64,000 nucleotides of DNA. Source: Allofrancisella inopinata (lineage in GTDB: Bacteria > Pseudomonadota > Gammaproteobacteria > Francisellales > Francisellaceae). The DNA lies in the NCBI RefSeq assembly GCF_012222965.1, contig NZ_CP038241.1:620001-684000 (forward strand), given 5' to 3'. This document shows, piece after piece, positions 39,176 through 48,632 of this stretch. The translations under genes were made by a program, and so were the position numbers. The notes beneath the pieces are model-generated. The model was not told where the DNA came from. It ran no database searches and worked only from the letters and a program-made list of their open reading frames with translations. The number at the start of each line of letters is the position of its first letter. Position 1 is the stretch's first letter.

Positions 39176-40606
39176 ATGTTACAGTCTTTTAATGATAGGC
39201 TAAAAGGCCCATTTACTTGGATAATTATTATCTCAATAAGTTTTATTTTTGTAATAACTGGTATGAGTTTCTTTTTTACAAATGTAGGAGCTAGTAGATC
39301 ATATGTTGCAAAAGTTGGAGATAATGAAATTAGCACAAGACAGTTTGAACAATATGCACAAAGTGCTAAAACAAGAATTCAAAAGCAACAATTGCTTGAC
39401 CAGCTGGTTAGCCAGTATTTGGTTTTAGCTGATTCTCAGCAGCATAACATTCAGGTTTCAAAACTAATGTTGCAAGCAACTATATTTAATAATCCTATGT
39501 TTTTTGAAAAGGGTAAATTTTCTAATGATAAGTTAAAGCAGTTAGCTAATTACTTGGGCGGTTTAGGCAAGCTAGAGCAGATACTTTCACAAAACATCAA
39601 GGCTAGTATTATTCCTCAAACTATCATGGATACATCCTTCACCACTGAGTATGAGTTAAAATCTTTATCTAATGTTTACTCAGTTAATAAAACAATTGAG
39701 TATACAAAAATTTCTCCACAAGCTTTAAAAGCTCAGGTTAAACCAAATACTCAAGTATTAAATGCTTATTATGAAATTCATAAAAATGAATATATAAATC
39801 CAGCAAAAATTAATATTAGCTACCTTGTTATTACAAAGGGTAATTTTAAGTCTAAAGCTAATATTAGTGACTCGCAAATAAAAGAGTATTACGAGAATAA
39901 TAAAGATCTATTTGAAAAATTTGATGATAATACAAAAGCTAGTATTAAAAAGATTATTCAAAATAGAGAAGCTTTACAACAATATAATTCTTTTATTCAA
40001 GATGTTGATGGTATTAAATTCGATGAACTTGAGAAAAAAATAGGTAAGCCAAAAATTGCAAACATTATAGATAATAATGATACTGATATAGAAGGTATTA
40101 AGAATAGTTCATTTTTTGTCAATGTAGAGAAGTATGCAAGTATTCCATTATCAGAAGACAAGACCTTAATTTACAAAGTAAATAAACAACAAAAATCAAC
40201 ATTACAGCCATTTGATAAGGTTAAAGATAAGGTTACCCAAGCTTATATTTTAGAAAAATCACAAATTCTAGCTTTAGAGAAAGCAGATAAGCTATTATCT
40301 GATTTGAATAAACAACAAAAAGTACAGCAAAGTTTTGAAAAAGCTGTAGTTTCTAGTGAGTCTAAAGACCTTTCAAAAGATTTTAGTGATTTTGTATTAT
40401 TAAATAGTAATACCGATTACCATGAATATGAAGCTTTAGATGGAAGTATCTACGTTTATAAGGTGATAAAAGTCCAACCAGAAAACTCTAAAAAAGCTAC
40501 TATTCCCAATAAGGTTGAAGCAAGTTACAAGCAAGAAGCGCTTAATTTTTACCTGCAAAGAATTAAAGAAGATATTCCAGTAAAAATAAATTATAAAAAT
40601 ATCTAA
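39176..40606 (+). CDS. ppiD: PpiD-like periplasmic chaperone lacking an obvious parvulin domain
   Basis: The N-terminus matches PpiD: a short cytoplasmic lead (LQSFNDRLKGPFTWI), one membrane anchor (about 14-36), then a SurA-N-like chaperone domain with VAKVGDNEISTRQFEQYAQ. At 476 aa it is well short of the E. coli protein (623 aa). The rotamase region is not recognisable; the GGDLGW-type core motif is absent between residues 205 and 360. It is therefore probably a membrane-tethered chaperone near the Sec translocon without isomerase activity. The miaA start follows its stop codon directly. Confidence 0.82.
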   Translation: MLQSFNDRLKGPFTWIIIISISFIFVITGMSFFFTNVGASRSYVAKVGDNEISTRQFEQYAQSAKTRIQKQQLLDQLVSQYLVLADSQQHNIQVSKLMLQATIFNNPMFFEKGKFSNDKLKQLANYLGGLGKLEQILSQNIKASIIPQTIMDTSFTTEYELKSLSNVYSVNKTIEYTKISPQALKAQVKPNTQVLNAYYEIHKNEYINPAKINISYLVITKGNFKSKANISDSQIKEYYENNKDLFEKFDDNTKASIKKIIQNREALQQYNSFIQDVDGIKFDELEKKIGKPKIANIIDNNDTDIEGIKNSSFFVNVEKYASIPLSEDKTLIYKVNKQQKSTLQPFDKVKDKVTQAYILEKSQILALEKADKLLSDLNKQQKVQQSFEKAVVSSESKDLSKDFSDFVLLNSNTDYHEYEALDGSIYVYKVIKVQPENSKKATIPNKVEASYKQEALNFYLQRIKEDIPVKINYKNI

Positions 40607-41533
40607 ATGAATAAGTTGGTTTATGGTATAGCTGGTCCTACAGCTTCAGGTAAGACTGCTCTTTCAATATCTATTGCTAAGCAGATTAATGCTGAGATTA
40701 TTAGTGTTGATTCATCTTTAGTTTATAAACAGATGGACATAGGCACAGCTAAGCCAACCAAACAAGAGCAAGATGGTATAAAGCATCATTTAATTGATAT
40801 CATAGAGCCCACTGAAAACTTTTCGGTAGCAGATTTTATTTCTAGTGTTAATAATCTCAAAAAAGAAATACACTCTAGAGGAAAGCAAGTTTTATTAGTT
40901 GGCGGCACAATGCTTTACTTTAAAGGTTTAATAGAAGGGTTATCAAATTTACCTGAAAGCCAACCGGAAATAAGATCTATTTTAGAATTAGAGAAAAAAG
41001 AGAAAGGTTTGGAGTACCTTTACCAACAGCTTTATAAGATGGATCCAGATGCAGCCCAAAAGCTTAATGCAAATGATCAACAGCGAATATTTAGGGCTTT
41101 AGAAGTTATTATGATAAGTGGTGAAAAATATTCACAACTTGTTAAAACATCTAAAGTAGGTCAGTTAGATGAAGAAATTAGATTGTGTGCTATAGTTCCC
41201 AAAGACAGAGCTAGTTTGCATAGAAATATTGAGTTAAGGTTTAAACAGATGTTAGAAGATGGCTTTCTAGATGAAGTCAAAAATCTTAGAAAAAATCCAA
41301 ATTTAACTAAAGATACTACAGCTATAAGAAGCGTTGGGTATCGTCAAGCATGGGAATATTTAGATGGTGATATAGATTATGACAAGTTTGTTGAAAAAGG
41401 TATTGTAGCAACAAGACAACTAGCAAAACGTCAACTTACTTGGATACGAAATTGGCAGGGGGATATTAAGCTTATAGCAATGGAAGATATAAATAAAGAA
41501 TCTAAAGTTTTAAAGTTTTTTGGCTTGGATTAA
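40607..41533 (+). CDS. miaA: tRNA dimethylallyltransferase
   Basis: MiaA adds the isopentenyl group to A37 of tRNAs that read UNN codons. The 308-aa protein has the P-loop GPTASGKT at the N-terminus, the substrate motif [16 protein letters not shown] near 34-49, and [13 protein letters not shown] and [12 protein letters not shown] later on. It starts directly after the ppiD-like stop. It precedes hfq and hflXKC, the order known from E. coli, though a family B inverted-repeat element now separates miaA from hfq. Confidence 0.97.
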   Translation: MNKLVYGIAGPTASGKTALSISIAKQINAEIISVDSSLVYKQMDIGTAKPTKQEQDGIKHHLIDIIEPTENFSVADFISSVNNLKKEIHSRGKQVLLVGGTMLYFKGLIEGLSNLPESQPEIRSILELEKKEKGLEYLYQQLYKMDPDAAQKLNANDQQRIFRALEVIMISGEKYSQLVKTSKVGQLDEEIRLCAIVPKDRASLHRNIELRFKQMLEDGFLDEVKNLRKNPNLTKDTTAIRSVGYRQAWEYLDGDIDYDKFVEKGIVATRQLAKRQLTWIRNWQGDIKLIAMEDINKESKVLKFFGLD

Positions 41534-41864
41534 ATGGGTTTAGTATAATGGGGCTGTTGCAAACTAAAATTATATGTTTCTAACTGTGTTAAAAATATTC
41601 TCAAAGTGCTCATTTACTACATGTAAACTGCGCTTTTTCGAATATTTTTGCCTTGTTACCACCCATCTAATTCCAGCTTGCAACAGCCCCATAATAGCTG
41701 ATAAAAGTGATGTGATGGATTGACACCCTTGAGAAAGCTTATTAAATATTTCACAAATAAAATTTGCTGATAAATATAAATGTTGTTAAAATGTGTAGCT
41801 AAGTTTAATTGTTAAACTTGATAAAATAATAATTATAATTAAATAACTAAAAGGAAGTGAAACA
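41534..41864. other. Intergenic spacer between miaA and hfq
   Basis: This 331-bp spacer contains a family B inverted-repeat element (41549-41691) followed by about 170 bp of promoter-like DNA for hfq, including TTGACA at 41720-41725. No ORF or RNA gene is seen. Confidence 0.6.
41549..41691. mobile_element. MITE-like element, family B, copy 2 (143 bp)
   Basis: This is the best-preserved copy. The termini TGGGGCTGTTGCAA are perfectly inverted over 14 bp. TAA direct repeats flank it at 41546-41548 and 41692-41694. It differs from the copy at 52359-52501 at only a handful of positions, suggesting recent spread. It lies 15 bp after the miaA stop and could act as a hairpin in the transcript. Confidence 0.9.
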
Positions 41865-42194
41865 ATGTCAAGAATATCCTCTTTACAAGACCCATTTTTA
41901 AATGCGTTGAGAAAAGAAAAAATCAGTGTATCTGTATACTTAGTCAATGGAATTAAACTTCAGGGGCAAATCGAAGCTTTTGATCAGTTTTGTATAGTAC
42001 TTAGAAATACAGTAAATCAAATGGTTTATAAGCATGCTATTTCAACAATAGTACCAGCTAAAAGTGTAAGAATGGTTTATAGTTCATTTAATCCATATCA
42101 TCAAAATTCTAATGATGATCAAGATGAAAATGTAGATGATATTCATACTGATGAACTTGAAGTTCAAGAAAGTAACGAACATATTGAACAATAA
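41865..42194 (+). CDS. hfq: RNA chaperone Hfq
   Basis: Hfq is the ring-shaped RNA chaperone. The 109-aa protein has the Sm1 motif ([20 protein letters not shown], then a short loop and [12 protein letters not shown]) and the Sm2 motif [11 protein letters not shown], which carries the YKH triad. The C-terminal 40 residues are unusually acidic ([10 protein letters not shown]). The ribosome site AAGGAAG is strong. TTGACA at 41720-41725 with TTAAAT 16 bp later is a promoter candidate, lying to the right of the mobile element. hflX follows after 48 bp. Confidence 0.97.
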   Translation: MSRISSLQDPFLNALRKEKISVSVYLVNGIKLQGQIEAFDQFCIVLRNTVNQMVYKHAISTIVPAKSVRMVYSSFNPYHQNSNDDQDENVDDIHTDELEVQESNEHIEQ

Positions 42195-42242
42195 TACTTT
42201 TTTCTTTTTCTTTAATAATTCCATTGTGAGGTATATTATTTA

Positions 42243-43547
42243 ATGGAATTTTTCCAATCTTACGAAGCAGGCAGTAAATGTTTGCTTGTAAATATAAATT
42301 TTAAATATCACCGCGAATTAAATGCTGATCCGGTTGAGCTAGAAGGTTTAGTGTTGGCAGCAGATAAAATTGTCTTAGAAAGTTTAGATTTTAACCACCC
42401 TGAACCTGATATCAAGTATTTTTGTGGTATGGGTAAAATGGAAATGATAAAAAATAAGCGTGATGAAATAAAAGCTGATCTAGTCGTTTTTAATCATCCA
42501 TTAAGCCCATCTCAAGAGCGGAATATAGAAAAATATCTTGAATGTAAGATAATGGATAGAACACGTCTTATATTAGAGATATTCTCCTTACGTGCCAAAA
42601 CCCATGAGGGTAAGTTACAAGTTGAGTTAGCTCAGTTAAATTATCAATCAACTAGACTAGTTAAAGGTTGGACTCACTTAGAAAGACAAAAAGGTGGTAT
42701 TGGTGTGCGAGGTGGACCAGGTGAAACTCAGCTTGAGATAGATAGACGTTTGATTAGGCAAAGAATTAAGCAGATAACTCAAAAGTTAGAAAGAGTAAAA
42801 CACCATAGAGATTTAAGCAGGGCTTCTCGGCGTAAAAATAACATTCCAACGCTTTCTTTTGTCGGCTATACAAATGCTGGTAAATCAACATTATTTAATA
42901 AAATCACAAATGCTCAGGTTCTAGCAAAAGATCAATTATTTGCAACTTTAGATCCGACTTTACGTAAAGTAATTGTGCCTAAGTTAGGTGAAGTAATTTT
43001 CTCAGATACGGTAGGATTTATCAAAAACTTACCTCATGATTTGGTGGAAGCTTTTCATGCAACCTTAGAAGAGGCTATAGAGTCAGATTTATTGATTCAT
43101 GTTATAGACTACGCTGATGAAGATTATAAAAGTTATATAGAGCAGGTAAACAAAGTATTAAATGAAATTGGTATAGGTGATAAAGAGAGAATTTGTGTCT
43201 ATAATAAGATAGACAAGCTTGAAAATATAAAACCTAGTTTTGTAGCACTCGATAACTCAGAGGATAGTATCGTGGCTAGAGTTTATCTTTCAGCAGTAAC
43301 AGGTGAAGGATTAGAGGAGTTTTATACGGCTTTAGCAACTTTTTTTAATAAGTCATGGTTTAAAGGAACCTTAGAGTTACCACCAAAACATTCCAAGATT
43401 AGATCTATGATGTATGATCTTGGTGTTATAGAAAAAGAACAAATATCTGAAGATGGTAATTATTTACTAGATATAAATATAGCGCAATCTGATTTTGAAC
43501 GCTTCAATAGAGAGTTTGAGTTAGACCTTCAGCAGTTTTTAATATAA
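42243..43547 (+). CDS. hflX: Ribosome-associated GTPase HflX
   Basis: HflX is a GTPase that splits or rescues stalled 70S ribosomes under heat stress. At 434 aa it is full length. The N-terminal nucleotide-binding domain ends in the HflX signature RGGPGETQLEIDRRLI near residue 155. The G domain has G1 GYTNAGKST near 208, G3 DTVGFI near 257, and G4 NKID near 321. hfq-hflX-hflK-hflC is the known enterobacterial order. Confidence 0.96.
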   Translation: MEFFQSYEAGSKCLLVNINFKYHRELNADPVELEGLVLAADKIVLESLDFNHPEPDIKYFCGMGKMEMIKNKRDEIKADLVVFNHPLSPSQERNIEKYLECKIMDRTRLILEIFSLRAKTHEGKLQVELAQLNYQSTRLVKGWTHLERQKGGIGVRGGPGETQLEIDRRLIRQRIKQITQKLERVKHHRDLSRASRRKNNIPTLSFVGYTNAGKSTLFNKITNAQVLAKDQLFATLDPTLRKVIVPKLGEVIFSDTVGFIKNLPHDLVEAFHATLEEAIESDLLIHVIDYADEDYKSYIEQVNKVLNEIGIGDKERICVYNKIDKLENIKPSFVALDNSEDSIVARVYLSAVTGEGLEEFYTALATFFNKSWFKGTLELPPKHSKIRSMMYDLGVIEKEQISEDGNYLLDINIAQSDFERFNREFELDLQQFLI

Positions 43548-43571
43548 GGTTTCATAGTATAGGAATATAAA

Positions 43572-44639
43572 ATGATTAAAAAAATAAAGCAAAGATGGTT
43601 TTGGAGTAAAAATTCAGAACAGGGACCACCAGACTTAGAAGAGATGATTAAAAGATTCTTCTCCAAGAAGAAAAAGAATAATGGTGATGACAACGAGAGT
43701 ATTTACTCAAAGAATGCTAATAAAAATCAGAAGTTTCAAACGCCTCCAATAGGTAAAATAGTAGCTATAGTAATAGGTTTGCTTATAGCTGTTTGGGCTA
43801 GTTTTGGTTTTTATGTTGTGCAACCAGCTGAACAGGCTGCGGTACTTAGGTTGGGGAAGTTTTCTAAAATAGTTGAGTCAGGATTGCATTGGTATCCTAT
43901 AGGTATAGATAAAGTTTATAAAGAAAATGTTCAAGAGCTAAAAACCATGTCACTACAAAGAGATATGTTAACTTCTGAAGAGAATATCGTACATATTTCT
44001 TTTACAGTACAATATCGTATTTCAAATTTAGAGGATTACTTATTTGCTAATACTGATCCGTCGCAACTTTTGCAGCAGTCATTAGAGAGTGCCGTTAGGC
44101 AAGTAGTAGGCCAAAGTAACTTATCGGATATTTTAACAACAAAAAGAGCCGCTATAGCGATCCGCGTTAAAGATGAAATGGAAGCTTTATTGAGGCAATA
44201 TAAATCTGGTATATATGTAAGTGATGTAATTATGCAGCCAGCACAAGCACCAGATGCTGTAAAAGAGGCTTTTGATGATGTGATAAAAGCTAGAGAAGAT
44301 CAAGCTAGGTTACAAAATGAGGCTGAATCTTATGCAAATAGAATTATACCAGTAGCAGAAGGTAAAGCTCAAAGGATTGTAGATCAGGCAAATGCTTACA
44401 AGCAACAAGTTGTATTAGAAGCACAAGGAGAGGTGGCTCAGTTTGAGCAGTTATTGCCAATATATAAAACTAATCCTGATATTGTAACTAATCAAATGTA
44501 CTTTGATACAATTTCAAACGTGTTGCAAAATAATAAGATTTTCCTAATAGATGGAGATGGTGCTAAAAATATCTTTTATGGTTTAGATCAAGCTCAAAAA
44601 AATATACTAGCATCTTCAAATGCACAAGGGAGTAATTAA
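43572..44639 (+). CDS. hflK: FtsH modulator HflK
   Basis: HflK and HflC form a large membrane complex around the FtsH protease. The 355-aa protein starts with a basic and Asn/Lys-rich cytoplasmic tail (about 1-55), one membrane segment (about 60-82, IVAIVIGLLIAVWASFGFYVV), then a prohibitin/SPFH domain beginning VVQPAEQAAVLRLG. It is shorter at the Gly-rich N-terminus than the E. coli protein. hflC begins 3 bp after its stop. Confidence 0.95.
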   Translation: MIKKIKQRWFWSKNSEQGPPDLEEMIKRFFSKKKKNNGDDNESIYSKNANKNQKFQTPPIGKIVAIVIGLLIAVWASFGFYVVQPAEQAAVLRLGKFSKIVESGLHWYPIGIDKVYKENVQELKTMSLQRDMLTSEENIVHISFTVQYRISNLEDYLFANTDPSQLLQQSLESAVRQVVGQSNLSDILTTKRAAIAIRVKDEMEALLRQYKSGIYVSDVIMQPAQAPDAVKEAFDDVIKAREDQARLQNEAESYANRIIPVAEGKAQRIVDQANAYKQQVVLEAQGEVAQFEQLLPIYKTNPDIVTNQMYFDTISNVLQNNKIFLIDGDGAKNIFYGLDQAQKNILASSNAQGSN

Positions 44640-44642
44640 AAC

Positions 44643-45560
44643 ATGAAAAATTTATCAAAAATACTCTTAGTACTTGTGGTAGTTGGCTTATTCTTAATTT
44701 TAAGTAGTAAGTTTATAGTAAAACAAGGTACAGAATCTGTACTTTTAAGATTAGGTGAGCTTGTTAAAAAAGATGATAAAGTAATAGAGTATAAACCAGG
44801 AATCCATATCAAAATACCATTTTTAGATACAGTTAAAAACTATGATATGAGAAATAGGGTCTTAACAACAGATTCATCACGTGTGGTTACCAAAGAGAAA
44901 AAAGATGTATTAATAAATGCTTACGTGGTTTGGAGAATAAATGATATTTCTAGATTCTTTACTAGTACAAGTGGGCAGGTTTTTAGAGCAGAAACTTTAT
45001 TAAAACAGTTCTTAGAATCATCATTAAGAGCAGAAGTTGGTAAGAATGATATCCAAAGCTTAGTAAATAATGATCGTGATAAGTTGATGATAGCTTTAAC
45101 AAAAGATGTTGCTGTCCAAGCTAAAGAAATTGGAATCTCTATTGTTGATGTAAGAGTAAACCAAATTGATTTGCCAGAAACCATAACAGAGTCAATATAT
45201 CAGCGTATGAAATCGTCCAGACATAAAGATGCTTCTCGTATAAGAGCAGAAGGTGAAAGAGCAGCTGAAAAAACTAAAGCATCGGCAGACGCTACAGTAA
45301 CTGTAACTATGGCTGAAGCAGAAAAGCAATCTAAAATTATAAGAGCCGAAGCAGATGCAAAAGCGGCTAAGATATTTGCAGATGCTTATTCTAGCTCAAT
45401 ACCATTGTATGAGTTTTTAAAGAGTATGAACTCGTATAAAGAAAGTTTTAGTGGTAAGAATGAAGTAGTATTTATGCTTAAACCAGATAGCAAATTTTTT
45501 CAAGGTTTTAAATTAAAACCAGATAGTAAACTTGCCGAAGATATGAAAAAGGCTAAATAG
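44643..45560 (+). CDS. hflC: FtsH modulator HflC
   Basis: HflC is the second SPFH subunit of the HflKC-FtsH complex. The 305-aa protein has an N-terminal membrane segment (about 7-26), then the SPFH domain with the opening VKQGTESVLLRLG and a helical region rich in Ala and Glu (IRAEGERAAEKTKASADATV). The C-terminus carries an internal near-repeat (two KPDSK blocks). It is tightly coupled to hflK, and the phosphatase gene follows after 16 bp. Confidence 0.95.
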   Translation: MKNLSKILLVLVVVGLFLILSSKFIVKQGTESVLLRLGELVKKDDKVIEYKPGIHIKIPFLDTVKNYDMRNRVLTTDSSRVVTKEKKDVLINAYVVWRINDISRFFTSTSGQVFRAETLLKQFLESSLRAEVGKNDIQSLVNNDRDKLMIALTKDVAVQAKEIGISIVDVRVNQIDLPETITESIYQRMKSSRHKDASRIRAEGERAAEKTKASADATVTVTMAEAEKQSKIIRAEADAKAAKIFADAYSSSIPLYEFLKSMNSYKESFSGKNEVVFMLKPDSKFFQGFKLKPDSKLAEDMKKAK

Positions 45561-45576
45561 TAGGAGTCATTAAAAA

Positions 45577-46062
45577 ATGAGTTTAGTAAAAATACTATTT
45601 GTATGTAAAGGCAATATTTGTAGATCACCAACTGCTCATGGGATATTTAGAGATATTGTTAAGCAAAATGGTTTACATGAAACTATTTTAATTTCTTCTG
45701 CTGGTACTTGCTCACGTAAATGGGGTCATGAAGGAGACTATGCTGATATCAGGTCAGTAGAAATGGCAAGAAAATACGATTGTGATTTATCAGATTTAAT
45801 TTCAGAGCAGTTAGAAGAGTTTCATTTTGCTGATTATGATTATGTATTAGTTATGGATCAAGAAAATATTGATACAATAAAACAGATGTTTCCTAGTGTT
45901 GATTTTTCAAAAGTTTCTAAAATTTTAGATTATGCACCCACAATCTCTTTAACAGATGTACCTGATCCATATTATGAAAATAATTTTGAAAAAGTTTTTC
46001 TAATGTTAGACACAGCCTGCCATGAATTTTTTGAAAAAATAAAAAAAGAGCATAATTTATGA
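45577..46062 (+). CDS. Low-molecular-weight protein tyrosine phosphatase
   Basis: The 161-aa enzyme has the P-loop CX5R at C10-R16 (CKGNICRS) right at the N-terminus and the general-acid Asp in VPDPYY near residue 128. It is thus a complete LMW-PTP. Bacterial members either pair with BY-kinases for polysaccharide export or act more broadly. No kinase gene is nearby, so the partner is unknown. A ribosome site (TAGGAG) precedes it. It overlaps the engB start by 4 bp. Confidence 0.93.
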   Translation: MSLVKILFVCKGNICRSPTAHGIFRDIVKQNGLHETILISSAGTCSRKWGHEGDYADIRSVEMARKYDCDLSDLISEQLEEFHFADYDYVLVMDQENIDTIKQMFPSVDFSKVSKILDYAPTISLTDVPDPYYENNFEKVFLMLDTACHEFFEKIKKEHNL

Positions 46063-46652
46063 ATTATCATCATGCAAAATATATAATGGGTGCTGCCAAG
46101 GTTACTCAGCTTCCAGAAGATACTGGGATTGAAGTTGCTTTTGCAGGTCGTTCTAATGCTGGCAAATCAAGCGCTTTAAATACTTTGACAGAGCAGAAAG
46201 GTTTAGCAAGAGTAAGTAAAACACCAGGTAGAACCCAACTTATAAATTTATTTGATTTGGGTAATAATAAACGTTTAGTAGACTTACCTGGATACGGCTA
46301 TGCTAAAGTATCTGAGTCTATAAAGAAAGTATGGCAAAGAGAGATGGAGCACTATTTAACCTCACGTCAATGTTTGAATGGGGTAGTCCTTTTAGTAGAT
46401 TCTCGTCATGAGTTAAAAGAGTTTGATTGCTTAATGATAGAGTTGGCAATTTCATGTGATTTAAATTTACATATTCTGCTTACTAAAGTTGATAAACTCA
46501 ATAATAAGCAAAAAGCAGAAGCTAGTAGAATGCTTGAAAGTTTCCTCAAAAACTTTAAATCAACGGAAAAAGTTTCTTATCAGCTATTTTCTTCTTTAAG
46601 TAAATTAGGCCTTGATAAATTTAAACAAAAGTTAGATTCTTGGTATGTGTAA
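46059..46652 (+). CDS. engB: Ribosome-biogenesis GTPase EngB/YihA
   Basis: EngB (YsxC) is an essential GTPase needed for assembly of the large ribosomal subunit. The 197-aa protein shows G1 GRSNAGKSS near 31, G3 DLPGYG near 75, and G4 TKVD near 141. It overlaps the phosphatase gene by 4 bp. Its TAA stop (46650-46652) is also the left target duplication of an inverted-repeat element, which therefore begins at the very next base. The coding sequence appears unchanged by that insertion. Confidence 0.95.
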   Translation: MNYHHAKYIMGAAKVTQLPEDTGIEVAFAGRSNAGKSSALNTLTEQKGLARVSKTPGRTQLINLFDLGNNKRLVDLPGYGYAKVSESIKKVWQREMEHYLTSRQCLNGVVLLVDSRHELKEFDCLMIELAISCDLNLHILLTKVDKLNNKQKAEASRMLESFLKNFKSTEKVSYQLFSSLSKLGLDKFKQKLDSWYV

Positions 46653-46818
46653 TACCAATTCCAACACAATTAGTGTTGTATAATTTTAGTTTTCAACAGT
46701 TCCCTAATTTAATCCTTTGATATTTGCCAAAAGCCACTGCTATTGCCTGCACATCAAAAACTTAAATTAGTCATAAACTCCTTTGGGATAAATGCAACAA
46801 TTTATGTTGGAATTGGTA
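46653..46818. mobile_element. MITE-like element, mosaic of families A and B (166 bp)
   Basis: The ends are the family A termini TACCAATTCCAACA in inverted orientation, flanked by TAA direct repeats (46650-46652 and 46819-46821). The right part matches the element at 3505-3666. About 42 bp near the left end (46662-46703) instead match the inverted left end of the family B element at 38866. It therefore joins pieces of both families inside one set of termini. Confidence 0.85.
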
Positions 46819-46823
46819 TAATA

Positions 46824-47609
46824 TTATAAATCTTTTGGTTTTACAAAAGCTAATAGGTAAAATAAAGGCGCATTTATAATAGCAATTATATATTTGATTA
46901 AAAGAGTTGAGGCTACTACTTCTAAAGCATATTGCATAGGAATAATACCAGCTAATGCAAAACCATAGGTAATTAGAATGGTATCAATAATTTGTGAGAT
47001 TAAAGTAGAACCTGTATTTCTAAACCAAAGCCATTTCAAATCGTTACTATAGCTTTTAAGTTTGGCGTATATTAAAACATCAAAAAGCTGTGAAATTAGA
47101 TATACCAAATTACCTATTATAACAGCCTTAAGAGCACCACCGCTTAGAGAGAAAAAAATATCAAGAGCATCACTGGAGCTTTGATAAAACTCATCATTGC
47201 TAACTGTTTGGTAAAATGTTGAGACAAGCATCAGCAGAATAAAGGAGATTCCAAAGAAAATAGATACTAATACAACTTTGCGTGCCTCATTTCTTCCATA
47301 TTTTTCATTTAGCAGATCATTAGCCACAAAAATACCACCAAACATTACATTACCCAAAGTCGCTATAACGTGTAATCCAAATATATCGTATTGGACTCCT
47401 TTATTTACTTGGATATTAGCAGCTATAAGACTAATGATTATAAAGATAGTAACTCCTTTTTTTCCAAATAACCTGAAAGCTAAAAAAAGGACAAAAAAAT
47501 CAATAAAAGTATAAAATATAAGTAATTCAAAATTAGTCATGTTAACCCTTAGTTTTGATAACCCTGGATGATTGCGAACAGGGGCATAAAATTTGTTATA
47601 ATATAGCAA
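46824..47609 (-). CDS. Queuosine-precursor transporter family (VUT/YhhQ) membrane protein
   Basis: This 261-aa protein has about six membrane segments and the family motif FVANDLLNEKYGRNEARKVV near residues 94-113. VUT-family members such as E. coli YhhQ import queuosine precursors, which would supply the Tgt pathway encoded at 16.9 kb. The first 20 residues (before MTNFELLIFY) are polar and may not be translated; an in-frame ATG at 47540 could be the real start. The gene ends just after a mosaic repeat element and is divergent from gloA. Confidence 0.85.
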   Translation of the reverse strand: MLYYNKFYAPVRNHPGLSKLRVNMTNFELLIFYTFIDFFVLFLAFRLFGKKGVTIFIIISLIAANIQVNKGVQYDIFGLHVIATLGNVMFGGIFVANDLLNEKYGRNEARKVVLVSIFFGISFILLMLVSTFYQTVSNDEFYQSSSDALDIFFSLSGGALKAVIIGNLVYLISQLFDVLIYAKLKSYSNDLKWLWFRNTGSTLISQIIDTILITYGFALAGIIPMQYALEVVASTLLIKYIIAIINAPLFYLLAFVKPKDL

Positions 47610-47645
47610 ACTAAACTTATAAAGGCAATTTTAGAGGGTGAAATT

Positions 47646-48035
47646 ATGAGATTTGCACATGTTATGATAAGAGTTAAAGATTTAGATAAATCGATAAATT
47701 TTTATACTAATATACTAGCCATGCAAGTTATTAAAAAAACTGACAATCCAGATTATAAATATACTTTAGCATTTTTAGGTTATGGAGATATTAATGATCA
47801 TACAGTTCTGGAATTAACATATAACTGGGGTGAACATGAATATGATCATGGCAATGCTTTTGGACATTTATGTATGGAGGTAGATGATGTTTATAAGGCT
47901 TGTCAAGATGTTATATCTAAAGGAGGTATTGTCACGCGTCAAGCAGGTCCTGTAAAAGGAGGTACATCGATTATAGCATTTATTAAAGATCCTGACGGAT
48001 ATCAGATAGAGTTGATAGAGAAAAAAGAGAGATAA
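47646..48035 (+). CDS. gloA: Lactoylglutathione lyase (glyoxalase I)
   Basis: Glyoxalase I converts the methylglyoxal-glutathione adduct to lactoylglutathione. The 129-aa vicinal-oxygen-chelate protein has the opening FAHVMIRVKDLDKSINFY with metal ligand H5, LELTYNWG near 57 supplying the first Glu, GHLCMEVDD near 75 supplying the second His, and the last ligand Glu in PDGYQIELIE near 122. All four metal ligands are thus present. The next gene starts 9 bp later on the same strand. Confidence 0.96.
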   Translation: MRFAHVMIRVKDLDKSINFYTNILAMQVIKKTDNPDYKYTLAFLGYGDINDHTVLELTYNWGEHEYDHGNAFGHLCMEVDDVYKACQDVISKGGIVTRQAGPVKGGTSIIAFIKDPDGYQIELIEKKER

Positions 48036-48044
48036 AATCCATAT

Positions 48045-48608
48045 ATGAACGTTTTAGTGTTAAGAGGCTATTATAGTAAAGGTGATAGTGTTGAGAATTT
48101 TGAAATAAATGGTTTAAAAGTTAAAGTTACAACAGTGGCGTTAGGGAGACCTATATTTGTCAGACGAAAACTTAAGAAAATAATCAAGAAATACCAAGTA
48201 AATGCTCAGAATTATGATCTTATTTATGCAATCTCAATGTCAGCTGGAATTTCTTCATTATTAGATAAGACACTATATGACAGATTACATTTAGTTACAC
48301 CTTTTTTTATTAATTACAAAACTATGTTTATTTTAAAGAAAGTTAAGATTAGGAAATTTTTAGGAGCATATTTGCTGCTACTATTAAATGGTAGCCTAGG
48401 TAAACTTGACAAGGCAATAAGGATAACTCTTGCAGAGAATGATGAGATAGTAGATAACAAGTTTTTTGAAAATGCTTTTAATAAACCTAACATTATAAAA
48501 GAATTAGGACATACCTTAAGTAATGAGGTTATCAATGAGATTATAAAAAAAGATATTGAAACTATATACCCAGAACTTACTTTACCTACTACTGGTCACG
48601 CTTCATGA
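48045..48608 (+). CDS. Hypothetical protein, possible alpha/beta-hydrolase-like fold
   Basis: The 187-aa protein is not assigned to a named family. It starts with a beta-strand and turn (MNVLVLRGYYSKGD). In the middle, YDLIYAISMSAGISSLL resembles a strand followed by a nucleophile-elbow Ser, and near the end LGHTLSNEVI offers a candidate His. This is the outline of an alpha/beta hydrolase without its usual Gly-x-Ser-x-Gly, so the reading is tentative. It follows gloA by 9 bp. Confidence 0.5.
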   Translation: MNVLVLRGYYSKGDSVENFEINGLKVKVTTVALGRPIFVRRKLKKIIKKYQVNAQNYDLIYAISMSAGISSLLDKTLYDRLHLVTPFFINYKTMFILKKVKIRKFLGAYLLLLLNGSLGKLDKAIRITLAENDEIVDNKFFENAFNKPNIIKELGHTLSNEVINEIIKKDIETIYPELTLPTTGHAS

Positions 48609-48632
48609 TATATCTATTAAGATAATTGGGTA

